From Heterotrichella gracilis (taxonomy: Eukaryota > Sar > Xanthophyceae > Tribonematales > Xanthonemataceae), in assembly GCA_032358255.1 (NCBI GenBank), contig JAULBX010027728.1, forward strand, positions 1 to 34,631: a stretch of 34,631 nucleotides of DNA, given 5' to 3'. Under the pieces are notes generated by a model. The model saw only the letters and a list, made by a program, of their open reading frames with translations, had not been told where the DNA came from and did not search any database. Both the position numbers and the translations under genes were made by a program. Positions within the stretch are counted from its first letter, which is position 1. The number at the start of each line of letters is the position of its first letter. Positions 1-14,970 of this stretch are shown one piece after another.

Positions 1-149
1 CCGTTCCACCCACCGCTGCACCCACCGTGGCCACCTCCACACCACTCCCGCAACCACAGCCACAGCCACCCCACACTTCAGCCACTGCACCCACCGCTGC
101 ACCCGCCTTTGCCCCTTCGTTGTTAGAGGGCACACGTCCACAGCACCAG

Positions 150-230
150 CCACAGCCACAGCCATAGCCACAGCCACAGCCACAGCCATAGCCACAGCCA
201 CAGCCACAGCCACAGCCACAGCCACAGCCA
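150..230. repeat. CACAGC hexanucleotide microsatellite
   Basis: About 13 tandem copies of CACAGC with occasional CATAGC variants. One frame reads Ser-His and another Ala-Thr. The Gln-Pro frame is broken by TAG where CATAGC occurs. Whether it is coding (part of the Pro-rich gene) or intronic cannot be decided because the gene's 5' end is unresolved. Confidence 0.85.
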
Positions 231-274
231 GCTGCCGCCGCTGCGCTGGCTGCTGCACTGGGGGCTCCCCCTAG

Positions 275-2351
275 GCGCATCTCCTCCTCTCGCTTCTCCC
301 CCTTTGCCCCCACCCCTATGATCCCCCCTTGGCATCCATCACCACGGCGCCTCCCCAGACATCCACGACTGTACCGCCACCCCTGGCGTCCACGAGTATG
401 GCGGGCCCCCTGGCGTCAACAACTTTGCTGCCGCCCCTGGCATCCACTAGTATGACGCTACCCCTGGCATCCATTAGTATGACGCAGCCCCTGGCATCCA
501 CTAGTATGACGCTACCCCTGGCGTCCACACCCGCCACGCTACCCCTGGCGCCAGCACCAGCGGAGGACGACCAGGCCGCCGCTGCACACATGGCCAGCAG
601 CAGTCACCTGGCATCGTCCTTCGCGCAGTTGCAGCTTGCCTACACCACGGAAACAGCTGTAGGGCTGGGGATTCCAAGGGAGGCAGCATCCAGGGCGTCC
701 ACCACAAGCAGCCAGCTTGATCCCTCGCCGACGGTGTCTCAAGCCTCGAGCCAGCACCAGCCCAGCGCCTATACCCTTGACACCAGACCCAGGGAGACAG
801 CATCAGGGGCGTCCATTGCCGGCAGCCAGCATGGCCCATTGCCAATGGCGCCTCTACCCTCCGTCCAGTCCAGCCCAGCCTGTACCCATCGCCACCGGCG
901 TCTCACAGCCAGGCAACACCTTCGCTTCTCCCCCCTGACACCGGCCCAGCCGACCTCCCCTTCCTCCCCATGCCCGGCTCCCCTGGCGTGCCCCTTTACC
1001 CTAGCCTAGGGCCCGTTCTCCCAGGGGGTGAGGAAGATGGGGACGCCAACGACGGGGAGAGGTACACCCAAGGGGGCAACGGGGTGATTGACGAAGGGGA
1101 GGATGGCTTCATGCAGCTCATGCTCCAGGTATGTTGCATGCAGTAATAGGTACCTACTTAGTTACATGCATTCTATCAATGCAGCCAGGTCAGCAGTCAG
1201 TCTTGCACATGCGGCGCCAAGCACCTCTCTCCTGGCACCGGTAGAACCACCGTCCATTTATCTCATTTGTTTACCTCGATTATCATATTGCAGGCTGCAT
1301 CTGCCATGCCTTCCACCAGCTACCCCTACCCCCGGGAGCAGGAGGTGCAGGATGCGCAGCATCCCCAGTTGCTCGACGAGGCCACGCTGGGGATGGACTG
1401 CCTGCAACTGGACAGCGGGGATTGGGATGCGATCGTGCACATGGCGGCACTGGATGACCAGCCTGGGAGCGCGGGGAGCGAGGAACGCTACCTGTTGACC
1501 GATGAGGAGGAAATGGGAGTGGGATTGCATCCCCGGGATGTGGGAGAGAACAGGGTGTTGGGGCCTGGTGATAGCGAACCACCACCAGCGGTGGTTCACC
1601 ATCTACTGGGGATGGAGAGAGACTCAGAAAACGCTGCAGCATCCCCAGGAACAGCACACTATGCACTTGGGATGGAGACAACGTCAGAAGACGCCCCGCC
1701 AGAAGCAGCAATTCCCAGTGGCCACAGCTCCCCTGGTTCCTCCCCAGCGCCACTCACCCACTCTTTCCCCCTTGGTGATGAGCTGGCAGGCAAGGTGGAT
1801 GCAGCGCAGGGGGAGGGCAGGGGAGATGCCAAGTGGCGAGCCGACAGCACTCCACTGCCTGCCTTGCGTTCTGGGGCCACCACACCAAACAGGTGAGGCT
1901 GGAGGGGTTTCCTGTGGTCGCCCCATATCATTTAAATGAGACTTGGTCACACAATGCACAATAAATGTTGGTAGGTCCGACCACAGGCCTTCTGCAGTGG
2001 TCGCTGGCTTCGCCAAACAGTATACTCTCGTTGTTGGTGGGGCACGTGCAGAAGGGGGGTTCACCGTCATGCAATGTTTGCTTATTCGCTCTCTTTCTAT
2101 ATTATCGATTGTGTGTCTTATTATTGGCATGTGCAGGGAGGGGAGGTCACCATCATGCAAAGATTGCTTGCTCACATCCTATGCATAAAAAATTGGTAGT
2201 AATCTCGTTATTTGCATGCAGGGAGGGGTGGTCACCCGCACTGAGCCAGCTGCTGGAGGGTGCGGTTCAAGGGGCGCTGTTCGGCGAAAGCCCTAATAGG
2301 GTGTCGCAGGTGGGCACGCCAGTCCAGCCTGCCACACTGCCTTCAGAGTGA
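275..2351 (+). CDS. Unrecognised Pro/Ser/Thr-rich protein, 3' part (5' end outside or unresolved)
   Basis: I do not recognise this protein. The last three exons are well supported: one ending at 1128 (donor GTATGT), 1294-1892 (acceptor TTGCAG, donor GTGAGG) and 2222-2351 (acceptor CATGCAG, stop TGA). Their phases agree (0, then 2). The middle exon encodes an acidic, low-complexity stretch with a twofold internal repeat ([12 protein letters not shown] / [12 protein letters not shown]). The last exon encodes a compact conserved-looking tail ([19 protein letters not shown]). Upstream the reading frame is unclear. One frame is open from 275 to 1009 and carries a 9-residue tandem repeat. A different frame, open from 781, leads correctly into the 1128 donor with Pro-rich sequence ([20 protein letters not shown]). 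Either an unseen splice or a one-base indel near 850-900 joins them. The composition would suit a disordered regulatory protein, but that is a guess. A TGTAA motif, the usual chlorophyte poly(A) signal, lies at 2402-2406. Confidence 0.5.
380..568 (+). repeat. 27-bp tandem repeat, 7 units, encoding [13 protein letters not shown] nonapeptides
   Basis: Seven in-register 27-bp units start at 380, 407, 434, 461, 488, 515 and 542, each beginning CCCCTGGC. In the frame open from 275 they encode [54 protein letters not shown] and PLAPAPAED. The third and fifth units are identical and the outer units diverge, as in an array expanding from the middle. Keeping a multiple of three supports coding use. 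Confidence 0.85.
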
Positions 2352-2530
2352 CACGGGGGGCTGCCTGTTTTATGTGGCTTGCGTTCTCGGGCAATGTACT
2401 GTGTAAGCAGCGGGGGAGCCTCTGTGGGGGGAGGCGATGGTCACGATCAAGTGGTCACCCGCCCTCAGCCACCTTCCGCTAGTGGGATCCTGTTTGGACT
2501 GCCGAAGGCGGGTTTGTGGGGAGCAGTTTG
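2040..2530 (+). repeat. Decayed copies of the final-exon acceptor and head of the 5' gene
   Basis: The start of the last exon (2222, CAGGGAGGGGTGGTCACC) is preceded in the same intron by two diverged copies, at about 2047 (GTGCAGAAGGGGGGTTCACC) and 2127 (GTGCAGGGAGGGGAGGTCACC), each with its own AG acceptor. Both run into CATCATGC/CGTCATGC instead of the coding sequence. A further degenerate copy of the exon body lies downstream at about 2435-2510 (TGGTCACCCGCCCTCAGCC). Confidence 0.7.
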
Positions 2531-3957
2531 TTTTGTGGCAGAGTTTTTATGTGCAATCATGTATTTGGCGTTATGGCGGGGCCTCCGCTTGTCATATGAC
2601 ATATGAAACACAGTGTGCCCCTTGGCATGAAACTGCGTGGCAAGGACTGCGAGTGAATTTATTGTGATAATTATATATCATGCCAAGCGACACTTGGCAT
2701 AGTATACACCTCTTAACAGACAGCTTCCACTTGTGTGGTGTAATCAACGTCCATTCGCAGTGGGGGAATGGGGTGGGTGTGTTTGGGCAACAAGGGAGAA
2801 ACGGGCAATGAGGCAAACGGGCAGGAAAAAATTAAACCTGCGCCCAAAACCGCCCATGCTCTAAGAGTATATATTGCGACAAACCATTCACTCCCTGGAG
2901 TATCAGCATCAGTCACTTTCGTATGTACTTAGTGTGAGGACGGCTGGTCACCTGTACCGGTGGCTACTGCCCAGCCTGTTTTCGGTATGGTTGCAGGCCC
3001 TGTCTAGGGTGGGTGTGTTGGGCTTACCGCAGTTGTGTGGACTGTACCCATTTACATATTAAGGTGAAAACGTTCCTGTTCTGGGCAGCAGACGAGGTGA
3101 GGTCTGCTTCTTATTTTGTTTGGGGGTTCAGGTAACAAGGGTGTTTGTGAGGAACGCACACTCTGTCGAGTTTGGTAGGGAGCCCACTCATAGCCAACGC
3201 TCTTTTGCTGAAGTTGGCTGTATTTCAGTTCAGTTCATACAATAATTTGGGTATGACTAGCACTTATGTGCCACCGGGTGGGATGCATGCATTCGTAAGG
3301 ATGCATGCATTGCTCGTGAGATTGCATGGCCGTTTTCAGCTGGCACAGCTCATGTTGGCTAGTGACACAGTGTAGTGGTCACGCCCAGGGCGTTCACCTT
3401 TTCATCTTTGGGTGTTGTGTGAATGGGCCTTACTGGGGTCGTATAGTTTGCAGGCACTGAGGTTGTATCGGTGCTAACGCTGCAGAGTGCTTCTTGACCC
3501 AGCCCGGATGTTGTCAGGCGCACGCCCTGCTGCTTTGCAACAACAAACTCCTCCAGGTGAAAATGGTTACAATCACCTTGACTCTGCTATTCTTGGCACG
3601 GCTAGTGCGCATGCACCAAGCTGGGCGTGTTTTCTCTGGGATTTGTGTGTGTGCCCCTGACCAGGTACCAGTTACAGCCTTGCGTCACTGAGGTTGTGTG
3701 TGTTGGTGGTTATGTAGCCTGGTGAAAACCTCCAGGCCAGCGACAGCCTCGCGCTATGGGGTCTCCAGGTGGGTGCGCTGCCTACGTAGTGCGGTATATT
3801 GCTACCTATCCTGAAGCATATCTATCTGCTGGCCCGGCTGACCAATGTGACACCCAACCAGTTGCCTGTCAAGACTGTGAACAGCACCCCAGCTTTTGTG
3901 ACGGTGGTTGCTGGATGTTGCTGCAGGGTGCGGAGTGTGCGCGTGAGGTGTGGCCAG
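2352..3957. other. Intergenic region without a supported gene
   Basis: Short ORFs occur but none has family resemblance, codon pattern or splice structure. A 13-bp repeat (GGATGCATGCATT) occurs twice at about 3280-3312. A related GATGCATGCAT pair occurs at about 15986-16014 inside a FHIT intron. A CTGCAG acceptor-like site at 3926 could belong to an upstream non-coding exon of the next gene. Confidence 0.5.
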
Positions 3958-4320
3958 ATGGAGGATTACATTGAAGGATATAAGAAGGGCGAGAAAGTCA
4001 AGGAAATCCTGGCAGCAGGCGGCTTCAACCAGCCCCAGGCGGCAGCCATCACCAAAGTCTACTTTGAGATGGTCAAAGATCCGCCTGCTACCCGCGACGA
4101 TTTGGCCAGGATTGTCAGGGAGGAGGGCCTGCCCGCCACCCGCGACGTCCTTGCCAGGGCTCTCAGGGAGGAGGTCCCGGGCATTCTACAAAAGGAGCGT
4201 CAGGCTGTGGTGTGGGAGGAGAGGGCTTGGCTGTGCTTGTTGGGGGTGGTTGTCCTTCTGAGCCACACGGAGCCGGTGCGGGTGGCACTGGACTCTGCGC
4301 TGCGACTGGCGCTGCCATAG
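3958..4320 (+). CDS. Small helical protein with C-terminal membrane segment (DUF1640/MCUR1-like?)
   Basis: 120 aa from ATG at 3958 (MEDYIEGYKKGEKV) to TAG at 4320. The N-terminal part (EKVKEILAAGGFNQPQAAAI, about residues 12-31) resembles the 'F..V..L..AGF...QAEAI' helix of DUF1640/MCUR1 (CCDC90) proteins. Next come two imperfect 16-residue repeats (PPATRDDLARIVREEG / LPATRDVLARALREEV). Near the C-terminus is a hydrophobic stretch (WLCLLGVVVLL), consistent with a single membrane helix, as that family has after its coiled coil. The frame stays open upstream to 3799, but that part looks non-coding; an AG at 3926 could be an acceptor for a longer N-terminus. The family link is weak and seen by eye only. 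It is bracketed by the two halves of a segmental duplication. Confidence 0.45.
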   Translation: MEDYIEGYKKGEKVKEILAAGGFNQPQAAAITKVYFEMVKDPPATRDDLARIVREEGLPATRDVLARALREEVPGILQKERQAVVWEERAWLCLLGVVVLLSHTEPVRVALDSALRLALP

Positions 4321-4769
4321 TGCTTCATACACCACACAATAGTTTGCAGATAAACGTGTCTGTCCGGCACATTCCAGTACACCCCGTCACTTCTTGAATA
4401 GGGTTGGCACTGCTAGACCTGTTCAGGGAGTGACGGTTGTAGCCGAGTAATGCGCCAGATGTGTGCCTTCTTTTTTTGCGAGTTATTGTATGCTGATCAA
4501 ACATTCTTCAAACCTACTCTGAATCTACTACGCAGTGCACTTAGATTAATCTTTCTTATGGCCTCTCCATAAAGGGGCTGTTAGGAAGATAAACCAAAGT
4601 GAAATGCGAAGAAGATTCAAAAATAGATAACAACAGGCAAATTCTCACACTGCTGGGGGGGTTGAGCGTTGTGCCCATCGTACACTTTGCAAGAGCATCC
4701 TGCTGGGGCGTCCTAGGCTTGGGGGGGCTCTTGGGCGAGCAAGGCATCAGCAGCACTCCTTGTACTGGG
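4321..4769. other. Intergenic region, nothing recognised
   Basis: AT-richer stretch (about 4460-4640) with no supported ORF or RNA gene. The minus-strand ORFs overlapping it are compositional shadows of the pseudogene that follows. Confidence 0.5.
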
Positions 4770-5570
4770 TAACGACACAAATGCAGCATCCCCAGGAGCA
4801 GCACTCCATGTACCCAGATTGTAGACAGCTTCAGAGGATACCCCGCCATTGACAGGGGCAGCATCACCCAATCGCTGCAGCTTCCCACCCACTCTTCCCA
4901 CCTTGGGGATGGGCTGGCAGGCGAGATGCCAGGTGGCGAGGCGACAGCCCTGAAGGGGGCACTCCGCTGCCTGCATTATCTTCTGCGGCCACCACGCCAA
5001 ACAGGTGAGGCTTTGAATGATTGATATTGTATTTCTTTATTGGCGTGTGCAGGAAGGGGCGGTCAGCGTCATGCAGTAAGTAGTAGTCAGTGGTCAGTTG
5101 TATACTCGTGTCCTCTATATTTACACCAACATTATCTTGTTGATGGCAAGCAGGGAGGGTTGGTCACTGGCATGTAATAAGTAACTAATCGCTCGCTTTA
5201 TTATTGTCAAATTTATCGTTGTTGGCATGGACAGGGAGGCGCGGTCGCCGTTCTCCACAAATATGTATTCACATCCTTGGTAAATAACTTGATAATCATC
5301 TCGTCATGTGCATGCAGGGGGAGGTGGTCACCCGCGCTGAGCCAGCTACTAGAGGGTGCGGTCCAAGGGGCGCTGTTTGGCAAAAGCCCTAATAGGGTGT
5401 CGCGGGTTGGACACGCCGTTTCAGCCTGCAACACTGCCCACAAGATGACACGCATGCTGCCCATACAGGCAATGTCTGTACTGTAAGCAGGGGGAGATGC
5501 TCTGTGAGGGGTGGTCCATCAGCCCTCAGACAGCTACTAGTGGGATGCTGTTTGCGCCGGTACTGGTGCT
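4770..5570 (+). pseudogene. Broken direct duplicate of the last two exons of the 5' gene
   Basis: This region is a diverged co-linear copy of about 1630-2530. The penultimate-exon half aligns from GCAGCATCCCCAGGA at about 4786 to the exon end and donor CCAAACAGGTGAGG at about 4996-5010. The last-exon half (5318-5440) still encodes [19 protein letters not shown] exactly as the parent does. In the penultimate-exon part, TAG at 4822 replaces a GAG codon in register. Several indels follow, and the last exon runs on past the parent's stop. The intron copy has its own array of decayed acceptor/exon heads at about 5045, 5148, 5225 and 5311. A degenerate exon body follows at about 5508-5600. I infer a segmental duplication followed by decay. 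Confidence 0.65.
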
Positions 5571-6780
5571 ACTTCAGGGGCGCTGTTTGCAAAGAATGCG
5601 TAATAAGCTCAGTGGCAAAAGTCTGTACTGTCCCAGTGGGCAGCACCAGTGTTGCTATGCCAGGTCTTGTTTGGTGTCATGGACTCCACATATACCCCCC
5701 CTTCCCCTCTCTGGGCATGAACACTCTGTGGCCAAAACCATGATTGAATTCGTTCATGCGCCCCACATTTGGCATGGTAGAGCTTGCTGTGTAAGTGTCT
5801 CATATGATAAGTCCAAGCTGTGTGGACTTTCACCAACGTGAAGCATTACAACACTTTGCCTCCCCTTGCAGAGCACCAAGTGGGAAGGAATAGAGCATGG
5901 TGAACGGGCAGGAAATTACCACCCCGGTTATCAAACACTATTGTACTCCCCCCGGGTGCCAGCCGAGTGGCAAAAAACACGCACCCACCGTTGGTTCATA
6001 AAGCCTTTGCCTTCACTGAGGGTTACAATCGTCTCTTGCTTGCACCTCGTTATCAGCGTTGCCTGCACTGTGCAACGTCTTTGTTGTGGAAGCCGTTCAA
6101 TAGGACACTTGCCGAAGGGTAAGTCACAACCCTTTGCTGGTGCCCAGAACCCCCTGCATGCCTTCAGGGCAACTTACTAAGTGTGGGAGTGTGGGCAACC
6201 CAGCAGTGCCATTGGCGGCAGTGGCGTTCACTCTACACGAGCAGCACATACGTCTATTGTATGTGTCGCATTATACATACGAGCAGCTGTTTTCACGGCG
6301 TGTTATTCAAACGACTCCTTGTTTATGTAGTTGCCCTCGTATGACTCATACTGGGAGGTGCAGAGTCTGCTGCGACTTTGGTTCGATCAGTTGTTGCGTT
6401 TAACCAACGCTGCCTTTAGTGCTTTCATATGTGTTGGGTTCGTGCGTTAACAAGGGTGTGCAGCCGTCAGTTGCATCCAATATTTTCCTTGTGATCTTGG
6501 GCTTGTCTCACCGGTGCAGTGCCCGACGTGGGTGGTTATCCGTAAAGTCTAGCACCGAGTCTGTAAACCCTGTTTTGCCACTGTTTTTGCTGCTTGGCAC
6601 CAGTGGCTCAATCTTGGTAGAGCATAACAAAGGCGCCGTGCTGACGTGTGTTTGTAACTTTACGTTGCCCAACTTCATGTCAGGTTCACTGCTGCTATAC
6701 TCGTGGGGGGTAACACGGTGTTGGGTTGGTAGCCGTGGGTTTGCACCCTAGGAGTGCAGATCTCTAGTACATGATCGTTC
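5571..6780. other. Intergenic region, nothing recognised
   Basis: Contains ORFs up to 110 codons on the plus strand with no recognisable motif and no splice logic. GGGCAGGAAA at about 5908 matches one at about 2820, so the segmental duplication may once have extended further. No RNA gene or transposon ends seen. Confidence 0.4.
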
Positions 6781-7085
6781 AAGTGGTATTGCTGGCAGAC
6801 TCCTTGTATATTAGAGTGGATCTGGCACCATCCCTCTGCACAACCCTATGTGCAGCCCACCTTCAAACCCTCAGCTTACCCACGTTGCCTCTGCAGGCGC
6901 ATTGCACTTGTTACTTGAAGACAACCCCTCTACCCACCATTTGTACCTAATACCTTCTTTGACACCCACTCACCCGCAAACCCTTGTCCCACGTTGCCTC
7001 TGCAGGAAGCAGCAGTGCAGTAACTACCTGAAGACAAACCCACTGCCACTACCACCCATCACTGTACCCACACCCCACTGTCACC
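6781..7085 (+). promoter_or_regulatory. Putative promoter / 5' UTR of inositol-3-phosphate synthase, with tandem duplication
   Basis: The 300 bases before the ATG hold a TATA-like GTATATTAG near 6806. They also hold a ~110-bp imperfect tandem duplication. Both units contain CCCACGTTGCCTCTGCAGG (about 6879-6897 and 6988-7006) followed by a shared ACCTGAAGACAA/ACTTGAAGACAA segment. The CTGCAGG looks like a 3' splice site, so the second unit may be a 5'-UTR exon start with its decayed predecessor upstream. The ATG context is CACCATG. Transcription start not determinable. Confidence 0.4.
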
Positions 7086-12277
<5,192 letters not shown>

Positions 12278-13327
12278 GGGGCCTAAAGACGCCTCTTGGT
12301 GCCCTAAAGCATAGCAGTAGTCTTGTCAAGCAGAGGCCATGGTGGGGGGGGGTGCAGTGGTGTTCAGGGTGGGAACACTGTGTTGTTGGAATTCTAGTGA
12401 GGGGACTAGCAATGGGGGAGGGGGGGAGCGATTGAGGGAGGCAAGGGGAGGAGAGGGGCATGCAGGGGGGCAAGAGGAGGAGCAATGTCCTTTGTACTGT
12501 ATTTTTACCCCGCCACATCAAAACGTCTAGACCTAGGCCGGCAGGGGGTAGGTGGCTGACTTTCGCGTGCAGGGGGTGCCGCGATCCCTGTTTTTGCATT
12601 CCCAGCACCGGTTTTTTTCACCCTTGCCCGGGCGTTTTTGGGTGAGATGGGGAGACTTTGTGTGCACTTTCTTTCGTCTTGCTGTGCATCCACATTTAGT
12701 GGCAAAGTTTGCTGTCGTGGAGGGACATGGGTGCATGATCTATATGGTACCTGGTCCACACACCAGACATTGGGTAGCACATGTGTTGTGCCATTCCAGG
12801 GTATGGATTTCCTTTATTGTCAAATTGTATTCAACATTCTTTCCATGGCAAGCCGGCGAAACATTTTGGTTGGATGGTGGCGCCATGAAAGTTTCTGTTC
12901 ACTGGCGGGTATGCATTTTTTTTATAATTCACGTCAGATTGAGATTAGCTGGGCCAGACATTGTTCATCTGGCTAACCAGGGACACAGTGTTGCCGCACT
13001 GCATTAACAGTCTCACATTGGGTGCGGCAGCCGCAACAAGGGTTGTAACATAACCAGAATCTGGTGCATCTGAATGAGTCACGAGGTTAAACTAAGGTGA
13101 CACGGCTTGTCACAATGGCATATGCATATTGACCAATGAAGTTGAAGTCACCAGTGCAAGCTTGCACACTGTGTAAAGGTTCAGAACTTAGGGCTTTCAA
13201 GGGCAAGCTTGTTGCCCCATGGCATGCAAAGCTGCAGACTAAAATAGAGTTGCGTCACTCGCGTGGGTGCCCCCATGCCATTGGCAATGCAAGCTGCACT
13301 GAGTGCACGCCCCCTGAGGCATCTCAT

Positions 13328-13407
13328 TGAGTCACTGCCACGCGAGGGCCCCCCAGAATTCGAACTTCGTTCGGAAGAAGTTCTGGGGGGCCGTGGTCAG
13401 TGAGTTG
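13328..13407. repeat. Long imperfect hairpin (MITE- or terminator-like)
   Basis: Left arm GAGTCACTGCCACG then GGGCCCCCCAGAA; right arm TTCTGGGGGGCC then GTGGTCAGTGAGTT. GAACTTC/GAAGTTC pair inside it. The core 12-bp arms (GGCCCCCCAGAA and its complement) are perfect. It lies downstream of both MIPS and METTL. Confidence 0.75.
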
Positions 13408-13446
13408 TTAACCTTGGCTAGCCATGATGGCTGCAGCAAAGTTTAT

Positions 13447-13482
13447 GAACATTGCCATGGCATGGTTTGCCATGGAATGTTC
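13447..13482. repeat. Palindrome around CCATGG words
   Basis: GAACATTGCCATGGCA faces TGCCATGGAATGTTC, giving a near-perfect 36-bp inverted repeat 40 bp after the longer hairpin. Function unknown. Confidence 0.7.
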
Positions 13483-13753
13483 AATTGAAATTCATACATG
13501 AACACATGCATGCCAACGGCAGTACAGGAGTTTCTCATTAGAAAAAAAAACTCATGTCATGATCATTGATGACTCACCGTCACTGGCAGTCTGTCTGTTC
13601 ACTGAATATATTAATGTATCATTGAGGGTCTGGCCGAATGTCAGTCATCTGATGATGCAACATTATCCTGCCAGTGGCAGCGGCAAAGAAATGGTAAGCA
13701 AGAAAGGAAAATGGCGCCTGTTCAGCAGCTGCTCGGCATGCCCGAGGCCCCCG

Positions 13754-14968
13754 CTAGGGCTTCCGAAACACGCCGTGCACAAACACGCGCCGCATGCCCT
13801 CCCCCTCCCGCTTCCTGTTGCGCACCAGCGCACAGGCGTAGCGGCACTCCACCACCTCCAGCCCCACCCCCGCCATGTGCGCCGCCACCTCCTCCACACT
13901 AAAATAATACGCCAGCGTGCCGTCGGAGCGCCGGTAGAGCCTGGGCGCCAGCCGCTGGACTGGCGGGAAGCGCAGCTGGGTCATGTCATATAGGCCGTAG
14001 TCGCGGAAAAGGAGAACCCCGCCTGGGCGCAGCGCCGCCTGCGCATTGCGCAGCATGCACTCCATGTCCTGTGGCGCCAGCGCCGAAAGCGTGAACACCA
14101 GCAGCAGCGCATCCGCCCCCGTGCCACGCATCTCCCACATGGGGTCATGTCCCACGCCAATGCCGCCCACCCCGCTCATGGCCTCAGGCCCCTCGCCGGC
14201 GCCGCTCATTTCATGCCCGCCGACATTCTCCACTCCACTGCAGCACCCCAACGCCGCGCCGTCTGCGGCAAACGCCCGCAGCCGCCCCGGCGCCATCCCG
14301 GCATCCCGCGCCGCATGCCGCAGCAGCTGTACCGCCTGCGGACTGACATCGCACACCGTGGCGCGGGCGGCGGGGTTGTGGAGGAGCACAGGCAGGATGG
14401 AGGCCCCGCACCCGCACCCGATTTCGGCGACGTGCAGCGGCGCGTGGCGTGCGGCGAGCTGCGGGAACTCAAGCAGGAGGTAGCGGCGGGTCTTGAAGAA
14501 GCGCGCGCCGCTGTGCTGCTGGTGGAATGCCTCCCAGCTGGTGTCAGCAGTTTGCTCTGCGCAGATTGTGGTGATGGTGGCGCTGGGTGTGGCATTGCAA
14601 GTGGTGCTGGGGTTTGCGCCATGAGGTGCATTGCGTCCCCCGCTGCTGCTGCTGCTACCAATCCCCTGGCTTGAGGCATTCATGCCCAGCAATGGGGACT
14701 GAGCTTCCAATGCCTGTTGCGCCACCAAGGGCTCGGCGATTGCAGCCCACTCCTCCCAGACAAAGTCTTGGTCATGGTACTCCCCTGCCAGCGTGCCTGC
14801 ACCCGTTTCCCCGCCCCCTTGCGAGGGAGAAACACCATCCCCAGGATGCTCATGCCCCATGCTGACTGGAGTGCCCTCCCTGGAAGGCTCATGTTCCCTG
14901 CTGGGTGAACCACCACCCCTGGGATGCCGCTGCTCCAAACATTCCTCCCCTTTTAAGGTGTGCCGCAT
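13754..14968 (-). CDS. METTL2/6/8-type tRNA 3-methylcytidine methyltransferase, single exon, 404 aa
   Basis: A class I SAM-dependent methyltransferase. The METTL2/6/8 (yeast Trm140/ABP140) family makes m3C at position 32 of certain tRNAs. Landmarks: an acidic/aromatic DQDFVWEEW (about 66-74), WEAFHQQHSGARFFKTRRY (145-163; family 'W..FY....FFKDR'), SAM motif I EIGCGCGAS (182-190), FTLSALAPQDM (292-302), FRDYGLYDMTQLRF (321-334) and YRRSDGTLAYYFSVEEV (345-361). The last two are diagnostic for this family. The first 60 residues (SREHEPSREG..GHEHPGDG repeats) and residues 91-140 and 241-283 are low-complexity inserts. The gene has no intron, unlike its neighbours. Its ATG (14968-14966) starts two bases after the FHIT stop, so it probably lacks its own promoter and is translated from the FHIT transcript, or from an internal Met further in. 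Substrate tRNA unknown. Confidence 0.85.
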   Translation of the reverse strand: MRHTLKGEECLEQRHPRGGGSPSREHEPSREGTPVSMGHEHPGDGVSPSQGGGETGAGTLAGEYHDQDFVWEEWAAIAEPLVAQQALEAQSPLLGMNASSQGIGSSSSSGGRNAPHGANPSTTCNATPSATITTICAEQTADTSWEAFHQQHSGARFFKTRRYLLLEFPQLAARHAPLHVAEIGCGCGASILPVLLHNPAARATVCDVSPQAVQLLRHAARDAGMAPGRLRAFAADGAALGCCSGVENVGGHEMSGAGEGPEAMSGVGGIGVGHDPMWEMRGTGADALLLVFTLSALAPQDMECMLRNAQAALRPGGVLLFRDYGLYDMTQLRFPPVQRLAPRLYRRSDGTLAYYFSVEEVAAHMAGVGLEVVECRYACALVRNRKREGEGMRRVFVHGVFRKP

Positions 14969-14970
14969 GA

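Larger units (their letters stand above)
12278..13753. other. Intergenic region between convergent MIPS and METTL genes, rich in inverted repeats
   Basis: No supported gene. It contains two strong palindromic structures (13328-13407 and 13447-13482, listed separately) and a small one near 13099 (GTGACA...TGTCAC). It has many CATGGCA/TGCCATGG words and AT-rich patches. The structure fits a decayed MITE-like element or hairpin-forming 3' sequence, but no target-site duplication could be fixed. Confidence 0.45.

Noticed and set aside
380..568. CRISPR-like array
   Set aside because: Units are contiguous 27-bp coding repeats without spacers in a eukaryotic gene.
123..591. Minus-strand ORFs with (WL)n and VDARGS repeats
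   Set aside because: Generated by the CACAGC microsatellite and the 27-bp repeat read backwards.
5866..6751. Plus-strand ORFs of 89-110 codons as genes
   Set aside because: Cys/Leu-rich random-looking sequence without motifs, splice logic or regulatory context.
14046..14674. Plus-strand ORFs over the methyltransferase
   Set aside because: GC-rich antisense shadows; the minus strand has clear family motifs throughout.
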